DNA of 64,000 bases from Streptococcus suis (GTDB lineage Bacteria > Bacillota > Bacilli > Lactobacillales > Streptococcaceae). A program made the translations under genes and the position numbers. The notes below the pieces were generated by a model that was not told the DNA's origin, made no database searches, and worked only from the letters and a program-made list of their open reading frames with translations. Shown here in pieces: positions 28,566 through 36,768 of the stretch (within the stretch, counting starts at the first letter, position 1; every line of letters starts with the position of its first letter). Location: positions 52,219 to 116,218 of the forward strand of contig NZ_POQQ01000057.1 in the NCBI RefSeq assembly GCF_002964575.1, written 5' to 3'.

Positions 28566-29639
28566 ATGAAGAAAGTATGGAATTGGATTGTTATAGGTGT
28601 TTCTGTTCTTTGTGGTTTTGCGAGTGCCATGTATTCGACTTATGGGATGGCTCAACTTTTACCAGAAAATGATTCCTTCTATGGACTGTGGGTGTTTGGT
28701 CTAGGTTATGTCTGGTTTCTAGGTACTTTTTACCTAACCCTCATTCTCCACGAATTAGGGCATGCCTTCTTTGGTTGGCTGACAGGTTTTGACTTGGTGG
28801 CGCTTGGCTTGGGCAATCGCTTGTTGGTCAAGACTGACCAAGGATGGAAATGGAAGAAAACCGTGATTGTGCAAGGGGCAGCTGCTCAGTATATCGGAGT
28901 CAAAGGAGATGAGAATGACCCTCGGGCGATTCTGATGTTTGCAGGTGGCTTGATTGTCCATCTCAGTCTTATCCTTATTTCTGTTTTGATCGGGTTCTTG
29001 ACAGGGCATTGGAGCCTACCTCTCTCGCAAATTCTCCTCAATCTATCCTTGTTTATCCTCAATGCCAATCCTTCTGGTATGGCGGATGGTGCTAAGATAC
29101 AAGAGTTGCGTTCTCATCCAGATTATAGCCGATTGGTCTATCAAGCACTTAGACACACCTCTCAAGTCATGGTGGACCCAACTGCAGCAAACTTAAGCGA
29201 TTTTGTCTTGGATCTGCCAATCTTGCCAGGGCATTTACCACAAACCCACTATCTAAACTGGACGGAAGTGCTGATTTTCCAAGGGGAGTATCAAGAAGCC
29301 CAAGAACGCTTGGAAAAACTGATTGCGGCATCGGACAATGATTATATGGTGAAGCTGGCAAAACTTGTACTGTTGGAAGTCTATCTCTTGCAAGGCCTGG
29401 AGGAAGAGGCTAGAGCACTAGGGCAGGACAAACAGGTCAAGGCTCTGCTCAAGTATCCTATGGGAAATTACCAAGTCATCGCGGCTCTCTACCACCAGCG
29501 AATTACGGAAGATAGCAAGGCTTTGAAAAAATCTCTGGCTCAGGCTAAAAAAATGTTGCCTAATAGTCCACTATTGGCTGATGAGCAAGATTATTATGGC
29601 AAACTCTTAGCGGAAATCGAGTTAGAAAGTCAACTATAA
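28566..29639 (+). CDS. M50-like site-2 protease family membrane protein
   Basis: A 357-residue membrane protein. About five hydrophobic segments fill residues 8-180. The zinc motif HELGH lies in LILHELGHAFFGW, and the second M50-type motif appears as NANPSGMADG, so an intramembrane metalloprotease is likely. The C-terminal ~170 residues are soluble and helical, with TPR-like pairs (YQEAQERLEKL, then NSPLLADEQDYY). Substrate unknown; no anti-sigma factor gene is nearby. Own ribosome site AAGGAGG. Confidence 0.7.
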   Translation: MKKVWNWIVIGVSVLCGFASAMYSTYGMAQLLPENDSFYGLWVFGLGYVWFLGTFYLTLILHELGHAFFGWLTGFDLVALGLGNRLLVKTDQGWKWKKTVIVQGAAAQYIGVKGDENDPRAILMFAGGLIVHLSLILISVLIGFLTGHWSLPLSQILLNLSLFILNANPSGMADGAKIQELRSHPDYSRLVYQALRHTSQVMVDPTAANLSDFVLDLPILPGHLPQTHYLNWTEVLIFQGEYQEAQERLEKLIAASDNDYMVKLAKLVLLEVYLLQGLEEEARALGQDKQVKALLKYPMGNYQVIAALYHQRITEDSKALKKSLAQAKKMLPNSPLLADEQDYYGKLLAEIELESQL

Positions 29640-29650
29640 CAGTAAAATAT

Positions 29651-29680
29651 TTGCGACTGACAAAAATAATATGTTATAAT
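29651..29680 (+). promoter_or_regulatory. Promoter of the small membrane protein gene
   Basis: TTGCGA (29651-29656), 18-nt spacer, extended -10 TGTTATAAT (29672-29680). Confidence 0.7.
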
Positions 29681-29725
29681 ATGTTTGTAAACGAATATAT
29701 AAATAAACGATTTAGGAGGTTGGTC

Positions 29726-30097
29726 ATGAAAAAACTGATGTATGCCTTGTTGGTGCTTGCCTATGTTACAGTTGCTTATTTGTCGGTCTACTTCCTTCCT
29801 CACTATTATTTTGGTGCGATTATGGGGGCGGCTGGGGCCAATCTTGGCGTAAGTTTTAAACAATTCAAGGAAGTGCAAGCCTGTCCTGACAAACCTTTGT
29901 CAGCCTATTTTAAGTTGGATAAGACGACGACAGCTATTCTATTAATGCTTATTTTAGGACTCATTCTTTTTGTTCATCTGCTACCAGTATCCAATGTACA
30001 AGTCGTCTTTGCTTTCTTGGTTGGGCTTAGCTATGGAGCGCTTTGGAATATCTTGCATATCCAATTTTTACGGAAATATTATTTTAAAAACGCATGA
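29726..30097 (+). CDS. Small hydrophobic membrane protein
   Basis: 123 residues, not recognised, with three or four predicted membrane helices (LMYALLVLAYVTVAYLSVY; TAILLMLILGLILFVHLL; VVFAFLVGLSYGALW). The ATG at 29726 is chosen because AGGAGG lies 8 nt upstream; the longer frame would start at the -35 box. It has its own extended -10 promoter and a terminator that begins in its stop codon. Confidence 0.65.
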   Translation: MKKLMYALLVLAYVTVAYLSVYFLPHYYFGAIMGAAGANLGVSFKQFKEVQACPDKPLSAYFKLDKTTTAILLMLILGLILFVHLLPVSNVQVVFAFLVGLSYGALWNILHIQFLRKYYFKNA

Positions 30098-30116
30098 GCT
30101 TATTTCATGCGTTTTT
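30086..30116. terminator. Bidirectional terminator
   Basis: Stem AAAACGCATGA / TTCATGCGTTTT with T-runs on both strands, between the convergent small membrane protein gene and the MATE gene. Confidence 0.85.
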
Positions 30117-30121
30117 CTTGT

Positions 30122-31459
30122 TTATATACTTTGTTCAGCTTTTAATTTTTTCATAAAAATGATAGAACTTGGAATGAGGACCAAGATACTGCCAATCCAA
30201 GCAGCAGGGTTGGCGGCTGCTGTTCCATAAAATCCGAAATACTGCATGCCAATGACGGCGACTGCTGCTCGGAAAATCAATTCTCCAAAGCCTGCTAATG
30301 TCGGTATAAAGCCCTTGCCCAGCCCCTGAATAAAGCTACGAAGAATAAAGAGAGAGGCTACAATCCAGTAACAAGATCCGTTAATGATGTAGTAAACCAG
30401 GGCCAAGTCTAGCACGGTTTGACTGGCATTTGGCAGAAAGAGACCAGAGAAGAAGCGATTGCCCAAGATGAGAATGACCGCAAATACAATAGCCCAAGCG
30501 ATATTGAGGTAGAGTGCCTTGCGAACTCCTTCTCGAATTCGATCATAGAGTTTAGCTCCATAGTTCTGGGCTGTAAAGGTTGCAATAGCCAGCCCCAGAT
30601 TGACCATTGGTAGCATAGCAAGTTGGTCAGTGCGGAGGGCAATAGCCTGGGCAGCGATGGCATCTGTTCCTAGCTGGTTGACCATAAACTGTAGGGTCAT
30701 GGCTCCGATGGCAATGATACTAGCTTGAAATCCCATAGGAAAAGCTAGTTGTGCGTGTTTCTTGAGATTGTCCTTGTCCAATCGTAAGTCAGAAAAGCTA
30801 ATATGGTATTGGGGAACCTTTTTGACGATGTAGAAAATCAGGAAGATAACGGAGCAAGCCTGGGCGGTGATGGTTGCAAACCCAGCCCCGAAAACACCCC
30901 ATTTCATGACTAGGATAAAGAAAAAGTCCAAACCGATATTGATAAAACAGGCAATGATAAGGGCCACTAGAGGTGTTTTAGAATTTCCAAGGCTGCGCAG
31001 GGCTGAGGACAGGAAATTATAGAAAATGGTAAAGGTCAATCCACCGAACATGGCAGTCAGAAAGGCTTGAGAATGCTGGATGATACTAGCAGGTGTCTTC
31101 ATTAAGACCAAGATAGGTTGTAAAAAAGTCAATGCAAGGATTGTCAGTATCAGGCTGATAAGGAAAGAGTAGAAAAGACCATGAACAAAGGATTTTTTCA
31201 GTCCTTCAAAATCTTCAGCTCCGAAGCGTTGGGCAGAAAGAATGGTCAGTCCATTTGTCACACCTTGGGCAAAGCCGATGATGAGAAAAATCAAGCTGGC
31301 AGTCGAGCCAACACTGGCAAAGGCATCTTTGCCTAAGGTATGACCAACAATCATGGAATCGGCAAAGTTATAGGCTAATTGGAAGAAGGAACCAATTAGC
31401 AGGGGGATGGCAAACTGTAAGATGACTAGAATGGGTTTGCCCTTGGTTAAGTCGCTCAT
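30122..31459 (-). CDS. MATE-family multidrug/metabolite exporter
   Basis: A 445-residue transporter with about 12 membrane helices. The MATE pattern is seen in IPLLIGSFFQLAYNFADSMI near the N-terminus and is repeated in the second half (MGFQASIIAIGAMTLQF). It exports cationic drugs or metabolites in exchange for Na+ or H+; substrate unknown. The ATG at 31459 (MSDLTKGKPI) has AAGGAGATTTT upstream; the longer frame extends back into a terminator hairpin. Confidence 0.9.
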   Translation of the reverse strand: MSDLTKGKPILVILQFAIPLLIGSFFQLAYNFADSMIVGHTLGKDAFASVGSTASLIFLIIGFAQGVTNGLTILSAQRFGAEDFEGLKKSFVHGLFYSFLISLILTILALTFLQPILVLMKTPASIIQHSQAFLTAMFGGLTFTIFYNFLSSALRSLGNSKTPLVALIIACFINIGLDFFFILVMKWGVFGAGFATITAQACSVIFLIFYIVKKVPQYHISFSDLRLDKDNLKKHAQLAFPMGFQASIIAIGAMTLQFMVNQLGTDAIAAQAIALRTDQLAMLPMVNLGLAIATFTAQNYGAKLYDRIREGVRKALYLNIAWAIVFAVILILGNRFFSGLFLPNASQTVLDLALVYYIINGSCYWIVASLFILRSFIQGLGKGFIPTLAGFGELIFRAAVAVIGMQYFGFYGTAAANPAAWIGSILVLIPSSIIFMKKLKAEQSI

Positions 31460-31483
31460 AAAATCTCCTTGGTAACAGAGGAT

Positions 31484-31520
31484 AAGCCTATTAGAATGTA
31501 TCATTTCTAATAGGCTTTTT
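31484..31520. terminator. Strong hairpin between ktrA and the MATE gene
   Basis: Perfect 13-bp stem AAGCCTATTAGAA / TTCTAATAGGCTT, 8-nt loop. The T-run is better on the plus strand, but by position it should end the ktrBA transcript on the minus strand. Confidence 0.65.
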
Positions 31521-31527
31521 CCTTATT

Positions 31528-32193
31528 TTAATGGGTTAAATCTTCAAAATGGTCTACGGTATTATGGTCTGTAACAGCCATGATGAGTTCGTGGCTCTTG
31601 AAGACATAGTCTGGGGTTAGCTGGATGTTCAATTCCTGATTTTCTCCGCTACGGTAACCGATGATATTCATTTTGTAGTGCTGACGGAGTTTAAGTTCAC
31701 CCAAGGTCTTACCAATCCATTTTGCAGGTGGATGGAATTCTACGATAGACACATTGCCTTCTAGTTCCAGGAGGCTAGTTGTATCTTTATGAAGAAGTTG
31801 CTTGGCCAGTGAAATACCTGTTTCACGTTCTGGAGAGATGACCTTGTCAGCACCGACACGGAGGAGAACTTCTTTGGCTGTGGTTCCCTTGACCTTGGCA
31901 ACGACCATTGGTACTCCGAGAATCTTACTGTGCATAACAGCGAGCACACTAGATTCCAAATTATCTCCAGTTGCAACGACGACTGCATCACAGTTTTCAA
32001 TGCCCGCAGCTCGCAAGAGAGAACGGTCTGTTATATCACCGACAATTCCTCGAGTGAGAATGGGTTCAAGGTGGTTAATCTGTTGTTCATGGTTATCAAT
32101 GGCAATGATATTGCAGTCATAATTGTGTAGGGTCTTAGCAATGGTGGTACCAAATACTCCTAAGCCCAGGATTCCGATAGTATAGTTTGGCAT
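31528..32193 (-). CDS. ktrA: Potassium uptake regulatory subunit (KtrA/TrkA type)
   Basis: A 221-residue RCK protein. The N-terminal Rossmann fold has GLGVFGTTIAKTL (GxGxxG) and the acidic residue after beta-2 (IIAIDNHE), so it binds NAD(H)/ATP-type nucleotides; the C-terminal RCK_C domain starts at about 135. In Ktr systems the octameric ring gates the KtrB channel in response to nucleotides, and in several Gram-positives cyclic di-AMP binds RCK_C. Encoded 60 nt after ktrB on the same strand. Confidence 0.92.
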   Translation of the reverse strand: MPNYTIGILGLGVFGTTIAKTLHNYDCNIIAIDNHEQQINHLEPILTRGIVGDITDRSLLRAAGIENCDAVVVATGDNLESSVLAVMHSKILGVPMVVAKVKGTTAKEVLLRVGADKVISPERETGISLAKQLLHKDTTSLLELEGNVSIVEFHPPAKWIGKTLGELKLRQHYKMNIIGYRSGENQELNIQLTPDYVFKSHELIMAVTDHNTVDHFEDLTH

Positions 32194-32253
32194 GATTTCT
32201 CCTTTTTAGAAGCTATATTCACAAGTGAAGTGCTGAACTGCACATACAGGTTC

Positions 32254-33603
32254 TTAAACTAACATAGATGATTTAGCGTATTGCAGGCTTTCTGTTTTAG
32301 AAGCCTTGCGGAGGGCAAGACTGGCCAGAATGGATAGGGGGCCAATGCGACCGAAGAACATGAGGGCCATGATAACAGCCTGTCCTGCCATGCTTAGTGA
32401 CGGGGTCAGGTTGGCAGTTACTCCAACGGTTGCTAGGGCAGACATCACTTCAAAGACCAAGAAAAGTAAGGGTTGGTGCTTGTCTGTGATAGCGAGGGCA
32501 AATAAGCCTGCTAAAAATACAAGAAGGAAGACAGAGAAGGTCGCAAAGGCCTTGCGGATGGTCAGACCGTCAATGGTTCGACCAAGGAAGTTAGTATGGG
32601 GCAGTCCCAAAATCTCGCTACGGGCATAGAGGATCAAGGTCAGAAAGGCTGTAATTTTTATCCCTCCTGCCGTTCCACCTGGCGCTCCTCCCAACATCAT
32701 TTGGAAGATGTAGATAAGGAGGGTGATGGGTTCTGCCTGTGTATAATCAATGCTGGCAAATCCTGCCGTTCGCATGGTCACCGTTTGGAAAAAGCTAGCC
32801 AATAGTTTGTGACCAAAGGATAGATTACCGATGGTAGCAGGGTTGTTCCACTCTGTAAGTAAGGTCAACAGGGTTCCTAATCCCAAAATAGTTGCAGTTA
32901 AGCCTAGAACGACCTTGGTATGAAAACCTAATTTGCGAAGATGGTGTTTTTGACCAAGCTGTGTGTGTAAATCAAACCAGACTGAAAATCCAAGTCCTCC
33001 CATGATGATGAGGCTGGCTAAGGTCAGATTTATCAGAGGATTGTCAACATAGCGGACAATGCTGTTGGCTCCGAAATTATCAAAACCAGCATTACAAAAA
33101 GCTGAAACAGCTAAGAAAATAGAAGTAAATAAACCCTTAGCCCAACCAAATTCTGGCACGAAATGAAAGGATAGGAGAATGGCTCCCAGTGTTTCAATGG
33201 ATAGGGTAAATCCAAAAACGGACTTGAGAAAGCTTCTAAAATGCTTGGTATCGGAGCGATTGAGGGCTTCTTGGAGGGTTGCCATACTCATAAAATTGAT
33301 TTTCCGACCACCTCGTAGGGCAAAGAGACCGACAAAGCCAACCAGGCTCAGTCCTCCAATCTGAATGAGTAACATACAGATGATTTGACCCACTGTAGAA
33401 TAGGTATCGGCAACAGCCTTTGTAAACAATCCTGTCACGCAGACCATTGAAACGGTTGTAAACAGATGGTCCCAATAACTAGCAGTCGATGTAGGAACTT
33501 GCGAAATGGGCAGACTGAGTAAGAGAGAGCCGACCAGTATAACGAGTAGAAAGCTCAGAATAATTCGTTGACTGGGAGTAAGGTGTATCTTAAATGCTTT
33601 CAT
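32254..33603 (-). CDS. ktrB: Potassium uptake membrane subunit (KtrB/TrkH type)
   Basis: A 449-residue channel-like transporter built of four M1-P-M2 repeats. The selectivity-filter regions can be followed: VSMVCVTGLFTKA, AFCNAGFDNFG, MRTAGFASID and MSALATVGVTAN. It takes up K+ with KtrA as its gate. AAGGTAG lies before the ATG. Confidence 0.93.
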   Translation of the reverse strand: MKAFKIHLTPSQRIILSFLLVILVGSLLLSLPISQVPTSTASYWDHLFTTVSMVCVTGLFTKAVADTYSTVGQIICMLLIQIGGLSLVGFVGLFALRGGRKINFMSMATLQEALNRSDTKHFRSFLKSVFGFTLSIETLGAILLSFHFVPEFGWAKGLFTSIFLAVSAFCNAGFDNFGANSIVRYVDNPLINLTLASLIIMGGLGFSVWFDLHTQLGQKHHLRKLGFHTKVVLGLTATILGLGTLLTLLTEWNNPATIGNLSFGHKLLASFFQTVTMRTAGFASIDYTQAEPITLLIYIFQMMLGGAPGGTAGGIKITAFLTLILYARSEILGLPHTNFLGRTIDGLTIRKAFATFSVFLLVFLAGLFALAITDKHQPLLFLVFEVMSALATVGVTANLTPSLSMAGQAVIMALMFFGRIGPLSILASLALRKASKTESLQYAKSSMLV

Positions 33604-33689
33604 AAAGCTACCTTTTCAAAAAAATAAAGATGAGCATATTGTAGCACAAATAGGGAAAAAAGTAAGCGACAAAGTGGACGATTTTGTAA

Positions 33690-33714
33690 TAAAAAAGGCT
33701 GGACTTGCGCCAGC
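33690..33714 (-). terminator. Terminator of the XRE/DUF3278 operon
   Basis: Short stem GCTGG / CCAGC with a 7-nt loop, followed on the minus strand by CTTTTTTAT. Confidence 0.65.
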
Positions 33715-33757
33715 ACGATAATTAGGAAGAGTTCTCCTGTTCTATTGGTCTAACTTC

Positions 33758-34105
33758 TTATTTTTTCAATTGTCCAACAAAGAGTAGGATAGCTAACATT
33801 CCCCAGAATCCAGCTAGGAGCGGTTTGATTTGTCCAGTGAAACATCCAATGGAGAAGGTCAGGACAAAACCTGCCAAGAGAAACCAGAGCAGTGGTTTAC
33901 GATAAAGATAGATAGCTTTTTGGACAGCATTTGCTTCTGGGCTGCTAGTCTGCCGGTCGCTATTTAAGAATGGAAGTATAGTGAACAGTAAGCTAACGAT
34001 TGGTGGATTGTCCCCAGCCAAAAAGCTATGTATATACAGGCTGCAAATTGTTGTATAGAAAAAAACAATCAAAGCGAGAATGAGTTTCGGTTTGTCAACG
34101 TTCAT
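33758..34105 (-). CDS. Small membrane protein of the XRE/DUF3278 operon
   Basis: 115 residues, not recognised, with about four hydrophobic segments (LILALIVFFYTTICSLYIHS; IVSLLFTILPFL; LLWFLLAGFVLTFSIG; LLAGFWGMLAILLFVG). The ATG at 34105 is preferred: AGGAGAAGCCAG lies upstream, and it would overlap the end of the original upstream gene. Last gene of the operon, followed by a terminator. Confidence 0.65.
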   Translation of the reverse strand: MNVDKPKLILALIVFFYTTICSLYIHSFLAGDNPPIVSLLFTILPFLNSDRQTSSPEANAVQKAIYLYRKPLLWFLLAGFVLTFSIGCFTGQIKPLLAGFWGMLAILLFVGQLKK

Positions 34106-34442
34106 CTGGCTTCTCCTTTTTGAAATACAGTCGATAGAGGATAGCGATAGCGAATCCAGCAGGTAAGATGAGGATGAGTAGTTTGACATGTCACAGCCAA
34201 ATGCCCACGGAATAGGTCAAGGTCATGGCAAATAGAGCAAAGACAGATTGAATGAGAAAGTAGCGTTTTTCTTCTGCTGTTTTATAGGATTTGATGATTT
34301 GAACAGTAGGTAGTGTGAGCAGGAACGCACCACTGCTAATTGGTTCATTGACCATGTAAGAGTAGATAGAGTAAGCAGAAAATAGGCCGTAAAACAAGAC
34401 GAAAAATCGACAGGTTTGTTTGGGTGTAAAGGGTTTGTCCAT
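34095..34442 (-). pseudogene. Small membrane protein gene interrupted by an in-frame stop
   Basis: Starts MDKPFTPKQTCRFF at 34442 (AAGGAG upstream) and runs 83 codons to a TGA at 34191-34193. Beyond the TGA the same frame stays open and reads as a membrane helix with a basic tail (HVKLLILILPAGFAIAIL, then YRLYFKKEKPDER), ending at 34095. There it overlaps the next gene's ATG, as is usual in operons. The original protein was therefore probably 115 residues with four helices, and the TGA is a nonsense mutation or a sequence error. Confidence 0.72.
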
Positions 34443-34454
34443 GGTATCAGCTCC

Positions 34455-35537
34455 TTATTTTTTCTTAGCAGTTTCTGCTTCCAGTTTATGCAGATAGGCA
34501 AAGGCTGACAGGGCTATACTAGCAAATAGACCCATCGTGCCACCGAAGAGGAGGGATTTTGTGTGCAAGATTGAGGCCATTAGGGGAAGATTGAGGCTAA
34601 AGAGGTCTGCTACTCCAGCAAAAACTGTCGAAAGCAGTGCAACTCCCAGTCCCCAAAGAAGTGGGTTTAGGGGCCGAGCTTGTCTTTCCTCAGGGCTAAG
34701 CTCATCCAAGTCATATTGGGGCAAGTCAGCATGGAGGGTCTGCATATTGACTACACCTAGCAAGATAAAGCTAAAGAGAGCAATTGTCATTGGATAATAG
34801 GTGGCAACCTCCACAGAATAGCGGATAGCCAGAAAATAAGCGACAGCATTTCCAAGGGCAAGGAAGTAGAAGTGGTAGATAAAGGCCTGTCCCCCAATCT
34901 CATCTGCCTTGGTCCGTCGGTACTCGTCTAAAGGCCCGCGAATACCATAGAAGTGCCGTATCATATTTTGGAGCCACTTAGGTTCTTCTTTGGAAATAGC
35001 AGAGCTGACAGTTAGTTTTTCAGCCTTTTTCATGCGTTTGCGTAACATGATTTCAAGAGCGATGCCTGTGAAAACACCACCTAGACAGGCAGCTAGGAAT
35101 TTTCGAAGGTCAAATAGCTGGTCGAGAGGATTGAGCCCCTCCATCCAGGCACCGAAAACAACCACCCAGATGTACATAACGGTAGTGAAATAGAGGGCGA
35201 ATTTGATACTTGCTCCCTTGAGTTGTTTCTGTTCCTTGCTAGTCAGTTCTTCTACATCTAAACTGTCCACTTGGCTGTGACGCATCTTGGATGTCATATA
35301 CATACTGGCGGAAAGAGTGGATAGGAGTAGAGCCGTTGGGTAGCCATAGGCAACGACTTCTGGGAAGCGTTTGTATAAGGCAATTGCCAGTAGGGTAAGA
35401 GCCATGGCGCTCCAAAAGAGCAGGATAAAACAGGTATTGCCCAGTCGGAAGGCTTCTTGTTTGCGGTATTCATCTAGGGGACCAGCGATACCGTAAAACC
35501 GTTTGATCAATTTATCTTGAAAGGTTTCTTTTTTCAT
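34455..35537 (-). CDS. Duplicated DUF3278-type membrane protein
   Basis: 360 residues made of two related halves. Each opens with a near-identical motif: KRFYGIAGPLDEYRKQEA (about 11-28) and RHFYGIRGPLDEYRRTKA (about 192-209). Each motif is followed by membrane helices (about 8 in all) and an acidic DLDELS/SLDVEELTS-like stretch. A third copy of the motif occurs in the neighbour at 35766-36299. This matches my memory of the DUF3278 family. No function is known to me. The gene is in an operon led by an XRE regulator. Confidence 0.72.
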   Translation of the reverse strand: MKKETFQDKLIKRFYGIAGPLDEYRKQEAFRLGNTCFILLFWSAMALTLLAIALYKRFPEVVAYGYPTALLLSTLSASMYMTSKMRHSQVDSLDVEELTSKEQKQLKGASIKFALYFTTVMYIWVVVFGAWMEGLNPLDQLFDLRKFLAACLGGVFTGIALEIMLRKRMKKAEKLTVSSAISKEEPKWLQNMIRHFYGIRGPLDEYRRTKADEIGGQAFIYHFYFLALGNAVAYFLAIRYSVEVATYYPMTIALFSFILLGVVNMQTLHADLPQYDLDELSPEERQARPLNPLLWGLGVALLSTVFAGVADLFSLNLPLMASILHTKSLLFGGTMGLFASIALSAFAYLHKLEAETAKKK

Positions 35538-35550
35538 ACGATACTCCTAT

Positions 35551-35751
35551 TTACTTACGACGAAAAATGAGTGGCAGGTAAGCTAGTCCAAGGAAATAGA
35601 TTGTCCCAGTAATCAGCAGTTGCACCCAGAATTTAGCCTGACTGATAATGTGCAAAATGTCCGCTCCGCTATTGCCCCAAAGCTGAAAGAGGACAAAGAG
35701 TGGGATAAAAATAAGGGTAGAGATAAGAGCTTTACGTGTGTTCTTTTTCAT
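35551..35751 (-). CDS. Two-helix small membrane protein
   Basis: 66 residues, not recognised: two hydrophobic helices (LISTLIFIPLFVLFQLWG and WVQLLITGTIYFLGLAYL) and a basic C-terminus (FRRK). AGAAGGAGAATTATC before the ATG. Lies 13 nt upstream of the duplicated DUF3278 gene in the same operon. Confidence 0.65.
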   Translation of the reverse strand: MKKNTRKALISTLIFIPLFVLFQLWGNSGADILHIISQAKFWVQLLITGTIYFLGLAYLPLIFRRK

Positions 35752-35765
35752 GATAATTCTCCTTC

Positions 35766-36299
35766 TTATTTGCTTGCCAGTATTTTCTTTTGAAGTTGTT
35801 TCTTGTGGTAGAGATAGTCTATGGTAGCAATAGCCACTGCTATGATGAAGCGACTGAATAGTAGGGTTGGGTCTGTTAGTTCTTCAAGAAATACAGACCA
35901 CTCCTTATAAAAAGCAGAGCTGGTCATAGTCGCTATAAAAGCTCCTAAAAATATGGCGCGACTATTTTTAAGAAGGGCTTTATTGAGTTTGGCGACATCA
36001 ATCTCATCCTCATAACTTAGACTAATGCCTTTTTTCAAGGCAATGTGAGAGGCTAAGGCTTGAGTGAAACCGATGATTAGTATATTGGTTAGGGGGAGCA
36101 GAAAACCAACTTTTTCAGGTTGCCGTAAGGCAATCAGAAGGGCGATAGTATTCCCAATCACGAGGATAGGAAAAACGAGCATAAGGATGGTGTTGCTGAA
36201 ACGATAGCTTTCTTGCTGTCGCATTTCATCCATGGGTCCGCTGATAGAATAAAAATCCTTGGTTGCTTGATCGAGAATTTTTGCAAATGTATCTTTCAT
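35766..36299 (-). CDS. DUF3278-type membrane protein
   Basis: 177 residues with the motif KDFYSISGPMDEMRQQES (about 13-30), followed by four predicted membrane helices. It is related to each half of the 360-residue neighbour. The start at 36299 (MKDTFAKIL) is preferred: AAGGAG lies 7 nt upstream, just after the XRE gene stop. The frame could start at 36317, overlapping the XRE gene. Function unknown. Confidence 0.72.
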   Translation of the reverse strand: MKDTFAKILDQATKDFYSISGPMDEMRQQESYRFSNTILMLVFPILVIGNTIALLIALRQPEKVGFLLPLTNILIIGFTQALASHIALKKGISLSYEDEIDVAKLNKALLKNSRAIFLGAFIATMTSSAFYKEWSVFLEELTDPTLLFSRFIIAVAIATIDYLYHKKQLQKKILASK

Positions 36300-36309
36300 G
36301 ATAAACTCC

Positions 36310-36498
36310 TTATTCATTCCAAAAGAGGCTATTGAGATCGGTTTGTAAAGCTTTGGCTAGGTTAATACAGAGGTCTAGCGAGGGATTGTACTTGTTGTTT
36401 TCAATCATGTTGATGGTCTGCCTGGATACGCCGATGGCCTTGGCCAAATCTAGTTGGGAAATCCCTAGCAGTAGGCGGTAGTCTTTGACGCGGTTCAT
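36310..36498 (-). CDS. Compact XRE-family transcriptional regulator
   Basis: A 62-residue Cro/CI-type helix-turn-helix protein: QLDLAKAIGVSRQTINMIE is the HTH, and NKYNPSLDLCINLAKALQ completes the five-helix fold. There is no extra domain. First gene of the DUF3278 operon. Its promoter -10 (TATAAT, minus strand 36519-36524) lies inside a palindrome that occurs four times upstream, so it is probably a repressor of its own operon. GGAGGG before the ATG. Confidence 0.88.
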   Translation of the reverse strand: MNRVKDYRLLLGISQLDLAKAIGVSRQTINMIENNKYNPSLDLCINLAKALQTDLNSLFWNE

Positions 36499-36513
36499 GT
36501 GCCCTCCTTTCTA

Positions 36514-36531
36514 TGTCAATTATATCTGACA
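36514..36531. promoter_or_regulatory. Operator-like palindrome 1 with embedded -10 of the xre operon
   Basis: TGTCAATTATATCTGACA. On the minus strand it contains TATAAT (36519-36524), which would place transcription start about 14 nt before the xre ATG. Confidence 0.75.
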
Positions 36532-36578
36532 TATTTGATTAAAAATGAGAGGATAGGTTGACTATCCTTTTAAACTGC

Positions 36579-36596
36579 TGTCAATTATATCTGACA
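36579..36596. promoter_or_regulatory. Operator-like palindrome 2
   Basis: TGTCAATTATATCTGACA, identical to site 1 and 65 bp from it. Confidence 0.7.
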
Positions 36597-36633
36597 TACA
36601 ACTGTAAAAAAATGTGGTAACCCTCCCTGTTGA

Positions 36634-36651
36634 TGTCAACTATATGTGACA
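36634..36651. promoter_or_regulatory. Operator-like palindrome 3
   Basis: TGTCAACTATATGTGACA; arms TGTCA/TGACA kept, 55 bp from site 2. Confidence 0.7.
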
Positions 36652-36689
36652 TCTTTTTGTAATGTTATTATATACCCATCAAGAAAACT

Positions 36690-36707
36690 TGTCAACTATA
36701 TTTGACA
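36690..36707. promoter_or_regulatory. Operator-like palindrome 4
   Basis: TGTCAACTATATTTGACA, 56 bp from site 3 and about 45 bp upstream of the rsmH -10 box. Confidence 0.7.
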
Positions 36708-36750
36708 TATTTTTTGTAAAAAGTTTGCAACATCTTTTTGATTTATTTTG

Positions 36751-36759
36751 TGGTACAAT
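36751..36759 (+). promoter_or_regulatory. Extended -10 promoter of rsmH
   Basis: TGGTACAAT (TGn plus TACAAT) ends only 9 nt before the rsmH ATG, so the mRNA would have almost no leader. No convincing -35. Confidence 0.6.
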
Positions 36760-36768
36760 AGATAAGAT

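Noticed and set aside
36702..36730. TTGACA inside operator 4 as the -35 of rsmH
   Set aside because: At 17 nt the next hexamer is TTGCAA, which is not a credible -10. The extended -10 at 36751-36759 fits better.
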